Origin: Styela clava | Lineage: Eukaryota > Chordata > Ascidiacea > Stolidobranchia > Styelidae | NCBI RefSeq assembly: GCF_964204865.1 | Contig: NC_135250.1 | Location: 5,270,001 to 5,334,000, forward strand | Reading direction: 5' to 3' | Length of the DNA: 64,000 nt | Shown: positions 1-11,161 of the stretch, piece after piece | Layout of the letters: each line of letters opens with the position of its first letter | Position numbering within the stretch: the first letter of the stretch is position 1 | Notes under the pieces: generated by a model | Told to the model about the DNA's origin: nothing | The model's database searches: none | What the model saw: only the letters and a program-made list of their open reading frames with translations | Position numbers and translations under genes: made by a program

Positions 1-3000
1 CAATGTCGATATTTCTGAAAGTGACCAAGCGATTGTTTCTTCGTCTGATGACCAACCAGCTCAGTCTGAGGACGGTGCACAGCCGTCTGTGCCCTCATCC
101 AGCTGTCAAAGTCAAACTTCATCGACAACAACTGTTTCAGAATCGGATTCCGCACCTTCACAATCATCAAATGCGAGCAGCAGCGTAAATTCAAGCGTAG
201 CAGTATCGAGCATTCCAGTTTTAATCGGCCGACAGGCTCTACATCCATCACACAAGCGTTCATACGAAGACGCCGACGAATCAGCTTCAGCTATGGATGA
301 TAGTCCCGGTAGTTCAAGCGACGCACAAGTGAGCATGGCACCGGTTTCAAAGCGTCAACGCAGCAGCCCAGATCAATCAAGCTCCGCTGTTCATCCTATT
401 ACATCCCAAACTGCATCGCGATCATTTGGAGAGAGTTCTACAAGAATTCAACAAGCTGAGAGTAGTGTTGCTCAAGTTGAGGTTAAATCATCTACTGAGG
501 TTGAAGCCCAAGTGTCATCTCATTTAGAAGACGCGGAGGTCAGAAATGAGGAAGACGGAGTGGATACTTCCTCTTTTACACCAATAGCGGTAGCCGATGA
601 TATACAGTCTACAGAAGTCCAACCAATGCCGTCTTCTTCCAGTGCGGAGGTTATAGACCTGACAAGCGACGAAAGTGGCGACGACTTGAATGTGGAACAA
701 GACCAAGTAGAAATGTATGTTGTTGAAGACGGGGAAATAATTGCGGATGCAGAAGGTAATATTTTACGCAATTGCCAACATTATAATAACTACGATTTAT
801 GAGAGAGGTACCTAATCATATATATAGCAAACCAAGTCCTTTGTTTGGTTACCAGTCCGGTTTGGGGATAGTAATAGACAACTAGTTATGGAACTGCACT
901 ACGAAATGTTATGACCAAGAGGTGAACAATACGTGACCTGCGATCCAAATATGACATGCATAGAGTTCTAGAATGCCACAGGTGCCATTATGTGAAATTT
1001 AATTTGTGGAATATTATACATTTGGATATTTACTCTGGCTTCTAATCTAATAATACCGGTATAGCATTAATTTTATGTATCTAAGATAAAGGGGTACAGG
1101 TATATTCTAAATTTATTTGTAGTGATTCAATTCAAAAAGCTGTTTAATCCCTGCAAATTACCTTAAGACTATTTAATATTTTGTACAAGTAATGTTCTCA
1201 TGAGTTTGGTGATTTTTTAACATTGTGTGTTTGTAATTTTAAGACCATGGCGACTTGATGAATTATAAAATATGTTTTATCATTAACAGGAGATGGTGGT
1301 CAGCAGGAAGCAAACAACCAAGTACCAACAAATTCAGCCAGACCAATTCTCGTACTGCAACCGACCCCACCTGATCTTCTACGAAACCGCACCCCTATGC
1401 GACCTGCACCCCTAACCCCGGGTCTCACTGCTCCATCTGCAGACGATGGTGACGGTATTGTTCCATGTACTCCTACATTACCTACTCGTCGTCATGACGA
1501 TAATTACCAAACAATTAATTCACCTCATGTTCCACCTGGTGGACCACCTATCCGTTTCCGATTTGAAGATGTGTCTGTGCCTTCTCAATCCGTACAACCT
1601 CAAACAGGAATCGGAACTGTCGACAACACTATAATGGATTTCAGTGGTGCTGGTGACGAGGCGAGAAGCGTTCCAACAACACCTATTGCTACAATAACAA
1701 CAGTTACTCACACTTTCATTGAGTCTTCTCAAGTTCCTCAATCTGAGGTGGTAAGGAGTTGCTTTATTCACTGAATCTTGTTTGATTATATTCTCTTCTC
1801 TTGCCTTCCCTGTGGCACACGGTTGTCGCTATTGTATTTTGTCAGTTGAGGGCAATAAACAATGCAAAAACCCAAAATTTTAAGCATCTTACAAAAATGT
1901 TAAGTAAAATTTTGCATTGTGAGAATTTTTCAATTTGTTGTATACATGGTAAAACTATATTTTTTGTGTGGTCCAGCTAGATGTCTAAAGTTGGGTATTT
2001 GGCCCACCGACAAAATAAGTTGCACACCCCTGATTACGAGCAATTCTATAGTATGATTCTTTATAATCTCGGTAGTTTTGGGCATTTTACCGCACACCCA
2101 TAGCTTAACTCAGAGATCAATATCTTTTGTTTCTGAGTGAGTGCATGTGATCTTGCTCTGGCCAAATTATCCTCAAAGCCACAATAAAAAATTTACGGAA
2201 TTTTCACATTCAATTCTCTATTTCAGTCTGCTGTCAGTAGCAGCATCATGGAAGACCAGGAAGAAATTGTAGATGTGGATAAGGATGATGAAGGAGATCT
2301 CATGGTTCCAATAAGTTCTTCTGTGCCTGAGGAAACTGGTAATGTCGATAACTCCTCTGTGTCGGAAAGTCGAGAACTTGCTTCATCTAACTTGCAGAAT
2401 ATACGAGGCAGAAGAATAAGACTGATTGGTGAGTTTACTCATTTTTATTTCATATTATTTTTAATGTTATTTAGAATAGCCGAATAATCCCCCTTCGGCC
2501 ATCCCTGATCAAACACAAGGAAAATATGCTTTTTTCTGGCAAATATTGGGTTTAAAAACTGTTTGAATTACAAATAATATAATATGCCATTCCAAGATAA
2601 TCTTGTGTTGAAACATTTTGAAGGCAATACTTGTTTTTAATTTTGAAGCACCATTTATCTATATAACAGTATATTAGTTAATAGGGCCATAAAGGGGCTT
2701 GCCAAACTTTTAAGTTTCTGATAATGATGCCCTTCATACCTCACTTCAAAAAATAATTTAGGAGCTAAAAAACTTATAGATGTTGTTATACATAAGAATA
2801 AATAAATTAAAAGGTCAGGTGAGAGTGAAATATTTGTATTATTTTAATTTCAAACAAACCAACAAACTCATCTCTATGATATACCGTGCTGCCTGGGCCG
2901 GCTGCCCCCATTGCCCCCTTTAGACATGCTCTTGGGGCCATAGCAGTAGTAATCGTTAGTTTCTTTTGATTAAAAATATAACTTTGTCAATCTTTTACCC

Positions 3001-3065
3001 AATCAGGTGCGAGATCAAGAGGCAGGGGTGGAGGGGCATCACCATCTACAAGCCAACAGCCATGA
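1..3065 (+). CDS. TPR: Nucleoprotein TPR, C-terminal part (5' partial)
   Basis: C-terminal tail of the nuclear pore basket protein TPR, a scaffold for mRNA export and checkpoint factors. Exons by eye: 2-755 (open to the window edge), 1290-1750, 2227-2428 and 3007-3065, ending in TGA. Phases match at every junction and give 491 residues. What is seen: a Ser/Thr/acid-rich low-complexity region containing EVIDLTSDESGDD, then VPCTPTLPTRRHDD, a segment SPHVPPGGPPIRFRFED, then RSVPTTPI, an acidic stretch, and a short Arg/Gly tail (GARSRGRGGAS). Vertebrate TPR has the same order: acidic region, a VPTLLSPHR-like motif, an SPQV..PRFRFG-like motif, RSVPTTP and an RG-rich C-terminus. The large N-terminal coiled coil lies upstream of the window. 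A basic KRQR segment near residue 110 of the visible part could be a nuclear localisation signal (inference). Identity rests on these short motifs because the tail is otherwise fast-evolving. Confidence 0.85.
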
Positions 3066-3891
3066 TGTTCTCTGAATGAATATGCTTCGCTTCCAATGCT
3101 ATGCTCCACAAAGACTTTTTGTTTTGCTTTCCACTGCCAAGAACTAATATCAATCAATATTAGATTAGACAAGGGTGTTCAGAAAACCAAAATTGATTGT
3201 ATTACCCAGCTTAGTTCAGATTTTTGACTCGAAAAATCTAAAAACTTGGTAGCAGAATATTGTACTGTTTTTCAGTTCCATTGTGCACTGGTGTTATTCA
3301 ATGAATTTGCATTAAAAGAAAATAGGAAATATTGTTGTTGGGAAGCTTATCGTTAATTGATGTTACTGTCTCTATTGTAGAATCTGCTAAATGTTGAATT
3401 CGATGAACTTGGCATATTTTGAGAGTTTTATGTATTAGGATCATTAAGTTATTCAAAATTACTTACAGGCCATATTTCTAAAATATGCTCTAATATGTTA
3501 TATTATTCCATTTCTACAATTAGGACAGTTACAGAATGTGAATCATGGTGCAATTGACAGTAGTTTTGTCTAATTGTATGGATCCTTATTGATATGATAA
3601 TTGCTTTTTTCAATGTTATGTCTTTTGTTCCCCCACTTCTGGTATCTGTTAGCATTCGCATACGGTAACTAGTTTTCTTTCGCAGCTTGTCTAATGTTAT
3701 GGCTTTTTCTCTGCATTTGATTTGTTTGCACAAATTGATTTCATGATTTCTGGTCAATTGTGAAAAAATTGTACGTTTGGATGAAGAATTGCAAACTATA
3801 CATGTATTCAATACTTAATGAATTGTCAGAACTTCAAATCGATGATGTCACATTAGAATTCTGAGTGTGTGTGTTTTTTTCGTTTTCAGCT
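3066..3891. other. TPR 3' flank, no gene seen
   Basis: AT-rich sequence after the TPR stop codon, probably containing its 3' UTR. No coding exon is convincing on either strand. It ends in a long pyrimidine tract followed by AG directly before the next ATG. Confidence 0.5.
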
Positions 3892-4207
3892 ATGGGGTCG
3901 GGCGCTCAGATTCGTACACTGAACCATGTGGAATTTGTCAATCTGCTTAGTTGGTTAAGAGGTAGGAACATGCTTGCTATATACACGCCTTAGTTTCGAT
4001 TTAAATGAGCAGTGTTCAGTAACTTTTTCTCAACGGCTTGTGTCTCCAGGAAAGGGGTGTGTACACGTGCTGTATCGTTTAAACCAGGAGGGCTTATATG
4101 GCGAATCACTATTTTCTCGTGTGCGCAATATAGAGAGTCAATTAGTCCGTATCCATTATAACCACGCGATTGTGGAAACTCAATGCAATCCTCAAGTTGA
4201 TAATTAG
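3892..4207 (+). CDS. Small two-exon ORF, 75 aa, unknown
   Basis: I do not recognise this protein. Exon 1 runs from ATG 3892 to 3961, with donor GTAGGA, and exon 2 from 4050 to 4207, after CTCCAG. The 88-bp intron joins in phase 1 and gives about 75 residues. The product starts MGSGAQIRTLNHVEF. Its second half (LYRLNQEGLYGESLFSRVR and onward) looks like an amphipathic or coiled-coil helix with no signal peptide or membrane segment. A strong acceptor (T-rich tract, then TTTTCAGCT) lies two bases before the ATG, so either an upstream exon exists or this is a spliced-leader trans-splice site. Trans-splicing is known in ascidians but is inferred here. Splicing joins two open segments in frame, which favours a real gene, but it is too short to be sure. 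Confidence 0.4.
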
Positions 4208-4261
4208 CTGCAAAGTAATTTAATTTAAGTTTTTTGTATCATCTTGTACTGAAACACGCGA

Positions 4262-4500
4262 TGAACGGTAAATATCGGATAACTGCTAGGCTCGCCAGCA
4301 TGACATATCGAGCTAAGCATTAGAAATACGCTTGCCACCGCACCCCCAATCACTCTGCATGGGTTCAAGTCCCATGGCGATAATTACCGGTACGTGCGAG
4401 AAGATTGATGGACGCAGAGGGTGGGTCACGTAATCCCCATTCTTGCTCCTCCGCCTTTACTTGATTCTTCATGGGAAAAACCTTGAAGATCTATTCACAG
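4262..4500 (+). repeat. SINE-like, tRNA-derived element
   Basis: The region around 4360-4380 carries a box-B-like GGTTCAAGTCC inside a tRNA-like stretch ending ATGGCGATAA. A tail follows that mentions no ORF. Similar box-B-like pieces occur near 23130 (GGGTTCAAATCCC) and, in reverse, near 43140. Called from the box-B motif only. The element boundaries are estimates. Confidence 0.4.
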
Positions 4501-4519
4501 TTGCTAACCAACATTCATG

Positions 4520-4715
4520 ATTCCATTACATTTGAACCCACGTACATTTGAACCCATGACAATTGCACCTGTATGCTATTGCACCTATGGAATTATTTTT
4601 GGTTCACGGATAGTTAAACCCATACTAACCCTAACCCATGGTTTTTAGCACCCGCATATAGATTGAACCCGTGGATATACGCATGGGTTCAAATGTACAT
4701 GGGTTCAAATGTACG
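4520..4715. mobile_element. Hairpin MITE
   Basis: The left end contains two copies of the motif ACATTTGAACCCA. The right end contains the inverse TGGGTTCAAATGT, also twice. The whole can therefore fold into a long hairpin around a short centre. It has no coding capacity. The right arm runs directly into the retrotransposon fragment that follows. Confidence 0.6.
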
Positions 4716-5459
4716 GTCACCAACATTCATAGCTGGATGTTAGTTAATAATAAATTATCTCATAATGCTAACAAAACTAAATTTGTATTATTCCATCCAA
4801 GCAAGCATAAAAGTGTGAGTTGTTCAAAACAACTACTGCTCAATGGCAATGAAATTGAAAGAGTGAAAGAAATTAAATTTCTAGGAGTTATCTTTGATGA
4901 AAATCTGTCATGGAAATCACAAATAATGCATGTTATTGGTAAAACAAAAAGAAACCTAGCAGTTTCTGCCAAAGTATCCCAGTGTGTTGATCAATCAGCG
5001 CTACTAGCAATATTTCAATCATTACTACTTAACCATATTCGATATTGTTGTTCAGTCTGGCTTCATGGTAATAAAACACTTGTCTCAAAACTGCAGAGTA
5101 TTTGTAATAATTTTTTAAGAATAGTTTTTGGTAAAAAAAAACGTGAAAGTGTAGACCCTTACTTCAAATCACTAAATATACTAAAGGTTGAAGACATGAT
5201 GAAATTTGAAATATTATCCCTAGCTTACGACTTCCATAATAATGCGCTGCCAAATTGCTTTAATGACATTCTTGTCAAAAATACCTCCAACCGAAGAAGT
5301 AGTTCTGATTTATTCGTACCTTTCATGAGTAAATCTGTGAGTCAGCATTCCTTGTCTTTTACTGGACCCAAACTTTGGAATTCTCTTCCCTTAAATTTGA
5401 AGACGATCCAAAAAATCTTTCCAAAAAATCTTTTCAAAAACAAGTCAAGTCTCATTTAG
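4716..5459 (+). mobile_element. Non-LTR retrotransposon fragment, RT C-terminus
   Basis: An open frame of about 250 residues matches the C-terminal end of LINE-type reverse transcriptases: NKTKFVLFH, then KEIKFLGVIFDENLSW (thumb region), a helix-rich segment with HIRYCCSVWLHG, and the terminal block SFTGPKLWNSLP. This block is typical of the Jockey/CR1/RTE-like group and lies just before the stop. The catalytic YADD palm and the endonuclease are missing, so the copy is 5'-truncated, as usual for such insertions. The frame is intact over the part that remains, which suggests a fairly recent insertion. The 5' boundary coincides with the right arm of the hairpin MITE. Confidence 0.8.
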
Positions 5460-6694
5460 TTTCCAAATATTAAAAATTACTACTGGTGGTATTCGATGAC
5501 AAAAACTTGGGACACTCCACACTTGCACATTATTGTTTTAATGAAAATGTTTAACAGCTATAATAATATTGTTATATCTTGCCATGACTTGGCCAGATCT
5601 AGTCCAGCACCGAAGAAATGGTATAGTGACATGCATGAGTATATTTTTTTTAAATATATATATAGGTAGCTGACATACCCGGATGATATTTTCTTTAAAT
5701 AACAGCACACATTCTATCATTTCACGCTCGTGTTTTTACCTTTTTCTAGCTGTGATGTCCCTATCATACACGCTTGGTCTTATGTTTGAGTGGTGGTATA
5801 AGGGTTGTATATAATATAGTTCCTGCAACTAGGCGAGTAGTAGAGCTATGTTGGATTCTCCCCTTCAGATTTTAATTTGCTGTGGGTCATTGTAATTGGA
5901 TGTGGTTTTTATATCATTTATGTATGCATGCGTTTTATGTTAAGGCATGATATTGGTGTTTGAGTTGACTTGTTGGCCAAGGTATAGATAGTAAAATTTT
6001 GTGTGTTTTTTGCATGGTGTGATAAATTTTTCTCTGTCCCAAGCAGAATGTCATCATAGATCATCTATCCATCGCTATATAATGACAATACATCCCATTT
6101 AATTAAACAATTATTTTTTGCCTGTAATAAATAGTTCAGCACGTTCCCCTTCACCCAATCATTGAAACATCTACTCGCAGTTTTATTTTTTGTTTTTCAG
6201 GTTACTTCAAAGTGATTAAATGAAGTAAAACACATAAGTATATACTTATTATACTTATATACGTATGAACGTACTAACGAAAAGGTAGCAGGTCGGAGAT
6301 GACCAACGATTCAGGCTTTTTATCGGAATTCTCACCTCTTGAAATACCTAATCTAATAATTCTATTTTATCCTGGAATTTTTTCGATAATTCATTATCGT
6401 ACCTAACATAACTCTTTTTATTTATTATTTGCATTGAAATTTACCTTTTTACCTACCTGCTGGAGTCTCCGCCGGATTATCCGGTATGATATGATAGTTC
6501 TTCGAAAACAACCTACGCAGCGCATGCAGCGTGCTTTGCAAGGCGCAGACTGACACTCTGACAGATAGGACCGTTCGACTGCAAACTAATTGCGGAAAAA
6601 TAACTTACCGTACCGTACTGGTGTTATGTTTTAGTTTGTCATTGGGAAGTAAGATTGTTATGTGTGTCACCTTCCTTTATCTGCGTTGAATGAC
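5460..6694. other. Intergenic, no gene seen
   Basis: AT-rich spacer between the retrotransposon fragment and ARL6IP4. No coding exon is convincing. The last 150 bases before the next ATG are less AT-rich and probably contain the ARL6IP4 promoter and 5' UTR. I see no clear TATA box. Confidence 0.5.
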
Positions 6695-7671
6695 ATGTCT
6701 TCAAGGAAACGAAAACACAAAGAAAAAGACCATTCTACATCGAGCACTGACAGCAGCAGTGAAGATGAGAAAAGGAAAGAGAAAAAACGAAGAAAGAAGG
6801 AGAAAAAACGTTTGAAAAAGGAGAAACGCAAGAAAATGAGAGAGGAAAAGAAAAAATCCAAAACCTCTGCAGATTCTGATGTGAGCTCTTCTGGTTTAAA
6901 AGAGGCTGTTTCTCAACAAGGCAAAGGTGGGTCTGTGTCCCAATACCGGTATATTAGATCAGTACCTAGATCTGCTAGTCTGTAGTTTGAAATTTTATAT
7001 TTATGATACAGTGATACGTGTGATAGGATTTTCATATTTTTTGGAGAGCATAACACGTCAGAGTCTAAAAATATATAGAGTATCGGTAGCAATTTCAAAG
7101 AAAACATGACTATGATTGTCCCATGAGAAAATCAAATCTAATAGATCACAAAACGGCTACATATTTCAGTATTTTAGTATCTGATACGGGATTATGGTAC
7201 TTCAACAGAATTAGCATGCTTATACAATTATACATCTAAATGTACAATTGTAGCACCAATGAAACTGCGTTGGGATTATTTCAACATGCCATACCGTACT
7301 TTAATTATTCATTCTAGCGGCGATGTCAAAATTGCTCTAAAGTTAACAAGACCACAAAAATGCAATTTTGTGATGTTTTTCATTTCTATCTCACTAATAT
7401 CAGAATATAGGAAAATTCTTTACACTGTCTCAATGTTTTTATTTAAGACAGAGGTAGAATGTGCCCTATGACGAAAGAAGAATGGGAAAAACAACAAAGT
7501 GTTGTCCGCAGAGTTTACGACGAAGAGACTGGACGATCTCGATTAATAAAAGGAGATGGTGAAGTTCTCGAAGAAATTGTATCGAAAAGTCGACATCAAG
7601 AAATAAATCGAAAAGCAACAATGGGTGATGGAATGTCATTTCAATCCAAACTGGGGCTTCTCAAAAAATAA
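6695..7671 (+). CDS. ARL6IP4: ARL6IP4 (SR-related splicing regulator)
   Basis: Orthologue of ADP-ribosylation-like factor 6 interacting protein 4 (SRp25), a nuclear-speckle protein linked to splice-site choice. Exon 1 is 6695-6926, starting [14 protein letters not shown]. Exon 2 is 7454-7671, after GACAGAG, joined in phase 1. The protein is about 149 residues. The N-terminal half is a Ser-rich then Lys/Arg/Glu-rich low-complexity tract ([19 protein letters not shown]), probably nuclear and nucleolar targeting. The C-terminal 70 residues are the conserved family signature: [38 protein letters not shown], and a final GLL. The ATG at 6695 is preferred over the upstream in-frame ATG at 6662 because the basic tract starts right after it. 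An AATAAA lies at 7676-7681, almost touching the stop. The protein is shorter than the human one because the middle Ser-rich region is reduced. Confidence 0.9.
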
Positions 7672-8463
7672 AAAGAATAAAAATATTTTTCGGTAGTGCA
7701 AAAGAACAAAGTGAATAGTCAAGTGTGGATGAATTTAGCATATAATAGTTGCTGATGTTACTGGATCTTTGGTTGATAAAAGTATTTTGTTCAGTGAAAA
7801 ATTGTCAATATCTAGCTTGTGTTCAGATTGCATGTAGATCAGCGTTTCTCAAACTTTTTTTGCCCTGGAACACTTACAAGTTTTAACTCGCCTCACCAAG
7901 ATATTACAAAGTAAAATTTGCGGATGGTTTCAAAACAATTTAGCCTATGGTAAAATATTAAACACGCTGACACGAAGAAGTGCTGATCTGTGGAATGCAT
8001 TCAAGAAATGCTGATGTTGATTATTAAATCTTGCTCTCTTCATTGCTTTCATAGCATACTTAAAAATACTCCAATATACAATCAGTTTGGGTTACGCAAG
8101 ATAAACTCTTACTTGTCACTAACGCAAATTTATTTCTGTAATGTTTCATGTTATCACAAAATTGTCTGACGAAGGTTGACATCGATCAGACTAAATTCTT
8201 GTATTAGCGTGCAACGAGACACTTGAACCACTCAAAATATATTGTACATGTTTTAATATTGTACTTCAAATTTCAATCCCAACACTCTTTGAATAACCAC
8301 ATTGGGTTTCTCATTTGTTTCTGAGCATTTAAATAATTCAATTTTTTTTTATTTAGATGGTTTATATAGCAATATGTAGGCATCATTATTCATATACAGC
8401 CTTGGTTATGTGACATTGTGATGAGCAGTATGTTCAATATTATTAAGAAAAGAAAAATTAAAA
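7672..8463. other. Intergenic, degenerate hAT remnant
   Basis: Spacer after ARL6IP4. Around 7840-7870 a CGTTTCTCAAACTTTTTT stretch resembles the end of hAT-type elements that are common in this window, but no partner end is clear. No coding exon seen. Confidence 0.4.
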
Positions 8464-10091
8464 ATGTTTTCTTCTGATGTTGTGGCATTCGAAGCACAAA
8501 GTGCACCACTATGGGAAAAGTAAGTTGGTTTCGCACGTTTTTTTACACCTTTGTTTCTTTTGTGAATTGTGAAATTTTGCATCCATCTTGCAGGTATTGA
8601 ACATGATATGAATTTCATGTTTGAATCCTGTCAAATATGTGCCTGTGTTAGAAGGTTCCTTTTATTCTATACAATGTATTTATACATCTTTTCCTCTGAA
8701 AAAGGCTCTGCAGAAGCAGCCTCTGTTAGGTAGAGAGATACTATAGGACGGAAGGACGGAATCTTTCAAGTTTGGGATTGCTTACCCAATTTATTACTCT
8801 CTGGGCGAGAGGGTGGGAATGAGATTTTAATCTAAGATGCCATCCATCATAGTTATTTCGACGCTTTAACCACTGGACTATCGAGTTGTTGTCTGGATAT
8901 TCACCCATTATCATGTTTCTGTAATTGCTAACGGTCAGGTGTTTTCAACCAATTTTATTTATGCATTGTGGAGCATCTATCTGACAAACTTATTTTTAGT
9001 ATGGACTAGTATAACCTGACGAATTCAACACATTGAAGTGTTCATGTTGTTGAAATTTCTCTCCCTTGTAAATAAATTCATGGAGTTGCATATTGCTGCT
9101 TTTGTTTTGTTAGTTGGTCTTTGTAGCTTTTTTTTTAATAATTTTTCCCTTTGAGGGCTCGATTTGTAAAGGCAATCGACATCATAATTAATAACCTAAT
9201 AATATTTTATATTCGAACATTTACTATGGCTCTTACTTTCGTGCTATGTTTTTTATGTCATCCATGAGCCACCTATATTTTCGCACATTATTGCCAGAAG
9301 TCTATTTATTTCTTTTGTCACCTTTGTGTGATTATATCGGTCTTGGACCATAGAGTTTTCACATAATTGCCAGTAATGTTAGTTTCATTACTTGGATATA
9401 CATCATGTTAAAGTGACACATTCCACTGACTATGGAAGGATTTGTCTACTCAATATTATGTAATATACTTGGCTTATGTACATAATATATAAAACATGAT
9501 AAAGAGTCGTTGGTGTGCATTACTAATGCATAATTCGGTGCTCCAGAAGTGTACGTATCAATATGGAGATAACTAATTTTGTTCGCCTACTTTACATCAA
9601 GTTGTGTAAAGGGACTTAATCCTATGTGCAGGGGGTGTATTCACTTGGTTAACACAGACAGTCCCCGAACTCGTAATAAAACTAAAATAAGAAAAATCGG
9701 AATAAAATTATGGCCTAACCCTAACCTGGTACACACACTATGGGAGTACCCACAATTCTAAACTATTATTCTTTAGTTTGGTTGCCTTTAATCTGGCTCA
9801 AAGATTGATCTCTTTTATTTCTGAATGAACGCATGGCCTTGCTTTGAGAAAATTTCCTTTCATCAGAGAATGTAGCCTCATATTAATGGAATTTAAATAT
9901 TTGACTAAAAAAAATTCTTCCGTTGCTATTACCATTTTTATGGTATGATATTGATTTCTATATTGACTCGTTGATTTTGTTTTTCTAGTGTAAACAAGGG
10001 AGATGAAGAGTTTCAATCAAGAAAACGGGAATCTGTTAATCAAAAACAATCACAGAAGAGAAGAAATGGTTCTCCATCTCACTATATGCAA
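8464..10091 (+). CDS. Possible upstream exons of ZNF106 (N-terminal extension)
   Basis: Two open exons upstream of the first ZNF106 finger join to it in phase. Exon a is 8464-8519, starting MFSSDVVAFEAQSAPLWE, with donor GTAAGT. Exon b is 9989-10091, after TTTTTCTAG, containing GDEEFQSRKRESVNQ and KQSQKRRNGSPSHYMQ, with donor GTATGA. Exon b ends in phase 0, and the first finger exon can begin in phase 0 at 11138 (WDTKRPRIMLQF). The chain would add about 61 residues ahead of the methionine at 11162. Human ZNF106 starts directly at the finger, so this could be lineage-specific, an alternative promoter, or chance. It could also be a separate tiny gene. Phase compatibility across three junctions is the only evidence. 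Confidence 0.45.
9537..9750 (-). mobile_element. hAT-like MITE, family A, copy 1
   Basis: About 214 bp with imperfect 24-bp terminal inverted repeats: one end GGYGCTCCAGAAGTGTG, the other GGTACTCCCGTAGTGTG in reverse. The flanks are CATAATTC and CACAATTC, a 7/8 match to an 8-bp target duplication. The interior includes a TACATCAAGTTGTGTAAA motif shared by all copies. No ORF. Confidence 0.8.
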
Positions 10092-11161
10092 GTATGAATA
10101 ATAAATATGCAAATTTGTTATATGCTATTGGAAACATAGTATACATATGGACATTTTTCTAAATTGTTGTTGTCAGGAAAAATCACTTTTCTCTGCAACT
10201 AATGGTCCAATCGATTTGAAACTTTCAGTACTTAAAAGATGGTTGAATGGTTGTTGATTTTTTTTTTTAAATGTTTCCCGAGTTCTTTGAGATTTTATCT
10301 CATATCACTTATATATTTTTTATTTTCTGGTAACACTTTATTCTTTCATGGTTGCTTCATCCCACTTGACCATATATTGTTGCATTGCTCTCGTGTTCAT
10401 ATAGTTGTTATAATAGGTCAGATACAACGATTGCTAATAATAACATTAGACCTAGTTATTTTCGTCAACTGATAATACAATCTCACAAGAATTAAATACC
10501 GATAGTACTTGCAGATCTTAGACATGCTTTCATAGCAATTTAAATTTTGGTCCCAAACTATTTTATTTCCAATTCTATTATCGATATTATAGATATGATT
10601 CTGTTTCTATTCTTAACAATAATCATTTTACACTACTTACTTAATCAGTCAATCAGTAATATATTGAGTACAACGTTATTTTTCACATCACTCATTTAAT
10701 AAGATATATTTTATTCACTATTTTGTTGAATACCCTAGCCCTACTGTTTACATTCAGTAACAATTTTACAAGAGCTTTTTTATTTAAATAACTAAATATA
10801 TGCAGAACATTTAATGTGAATTCTCTCCTTTTATGTGGAAACTCATTATTTACCTACACTTAGAATTCACTTTGTCAAAAATATTTGCGTTCTTACGAAG
10901 CATGACCCACGGTTAAAACATATTATTTTAACTCAATTCATGCCTGGCCAGACTTCACAAAGCATGTTAGTTTATGTCTAAAATTGTCTGTTTCATAGAC
11001 AGCTTATTTACTTAGTTCCGGCCGTTAGTGAAAGACGCTGTGGCAAGACACAGTTAAATTTTTTAAAGCCGATTTAATATTTGAATTCAAACATATGATC
11101 GGCATGTCAAGAGGATTTTAATTTTTGTTGTGTTTAGTGGGACACCAAAAGACCAAGGATT

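Noticed and set aside
4350..4385. Functional tRNA gene
   Set aside because: Only a box-B-like motif is present. I cannot fold a complete cloverleaf with acceptor stem, so it is treated as SINE-derived.
9710..9730. Telomere-like CCTAACCCTAACC runs
   Set aside because: They occur at the same place in every family A MITE copy and are part of that element, not interstitial telomere.
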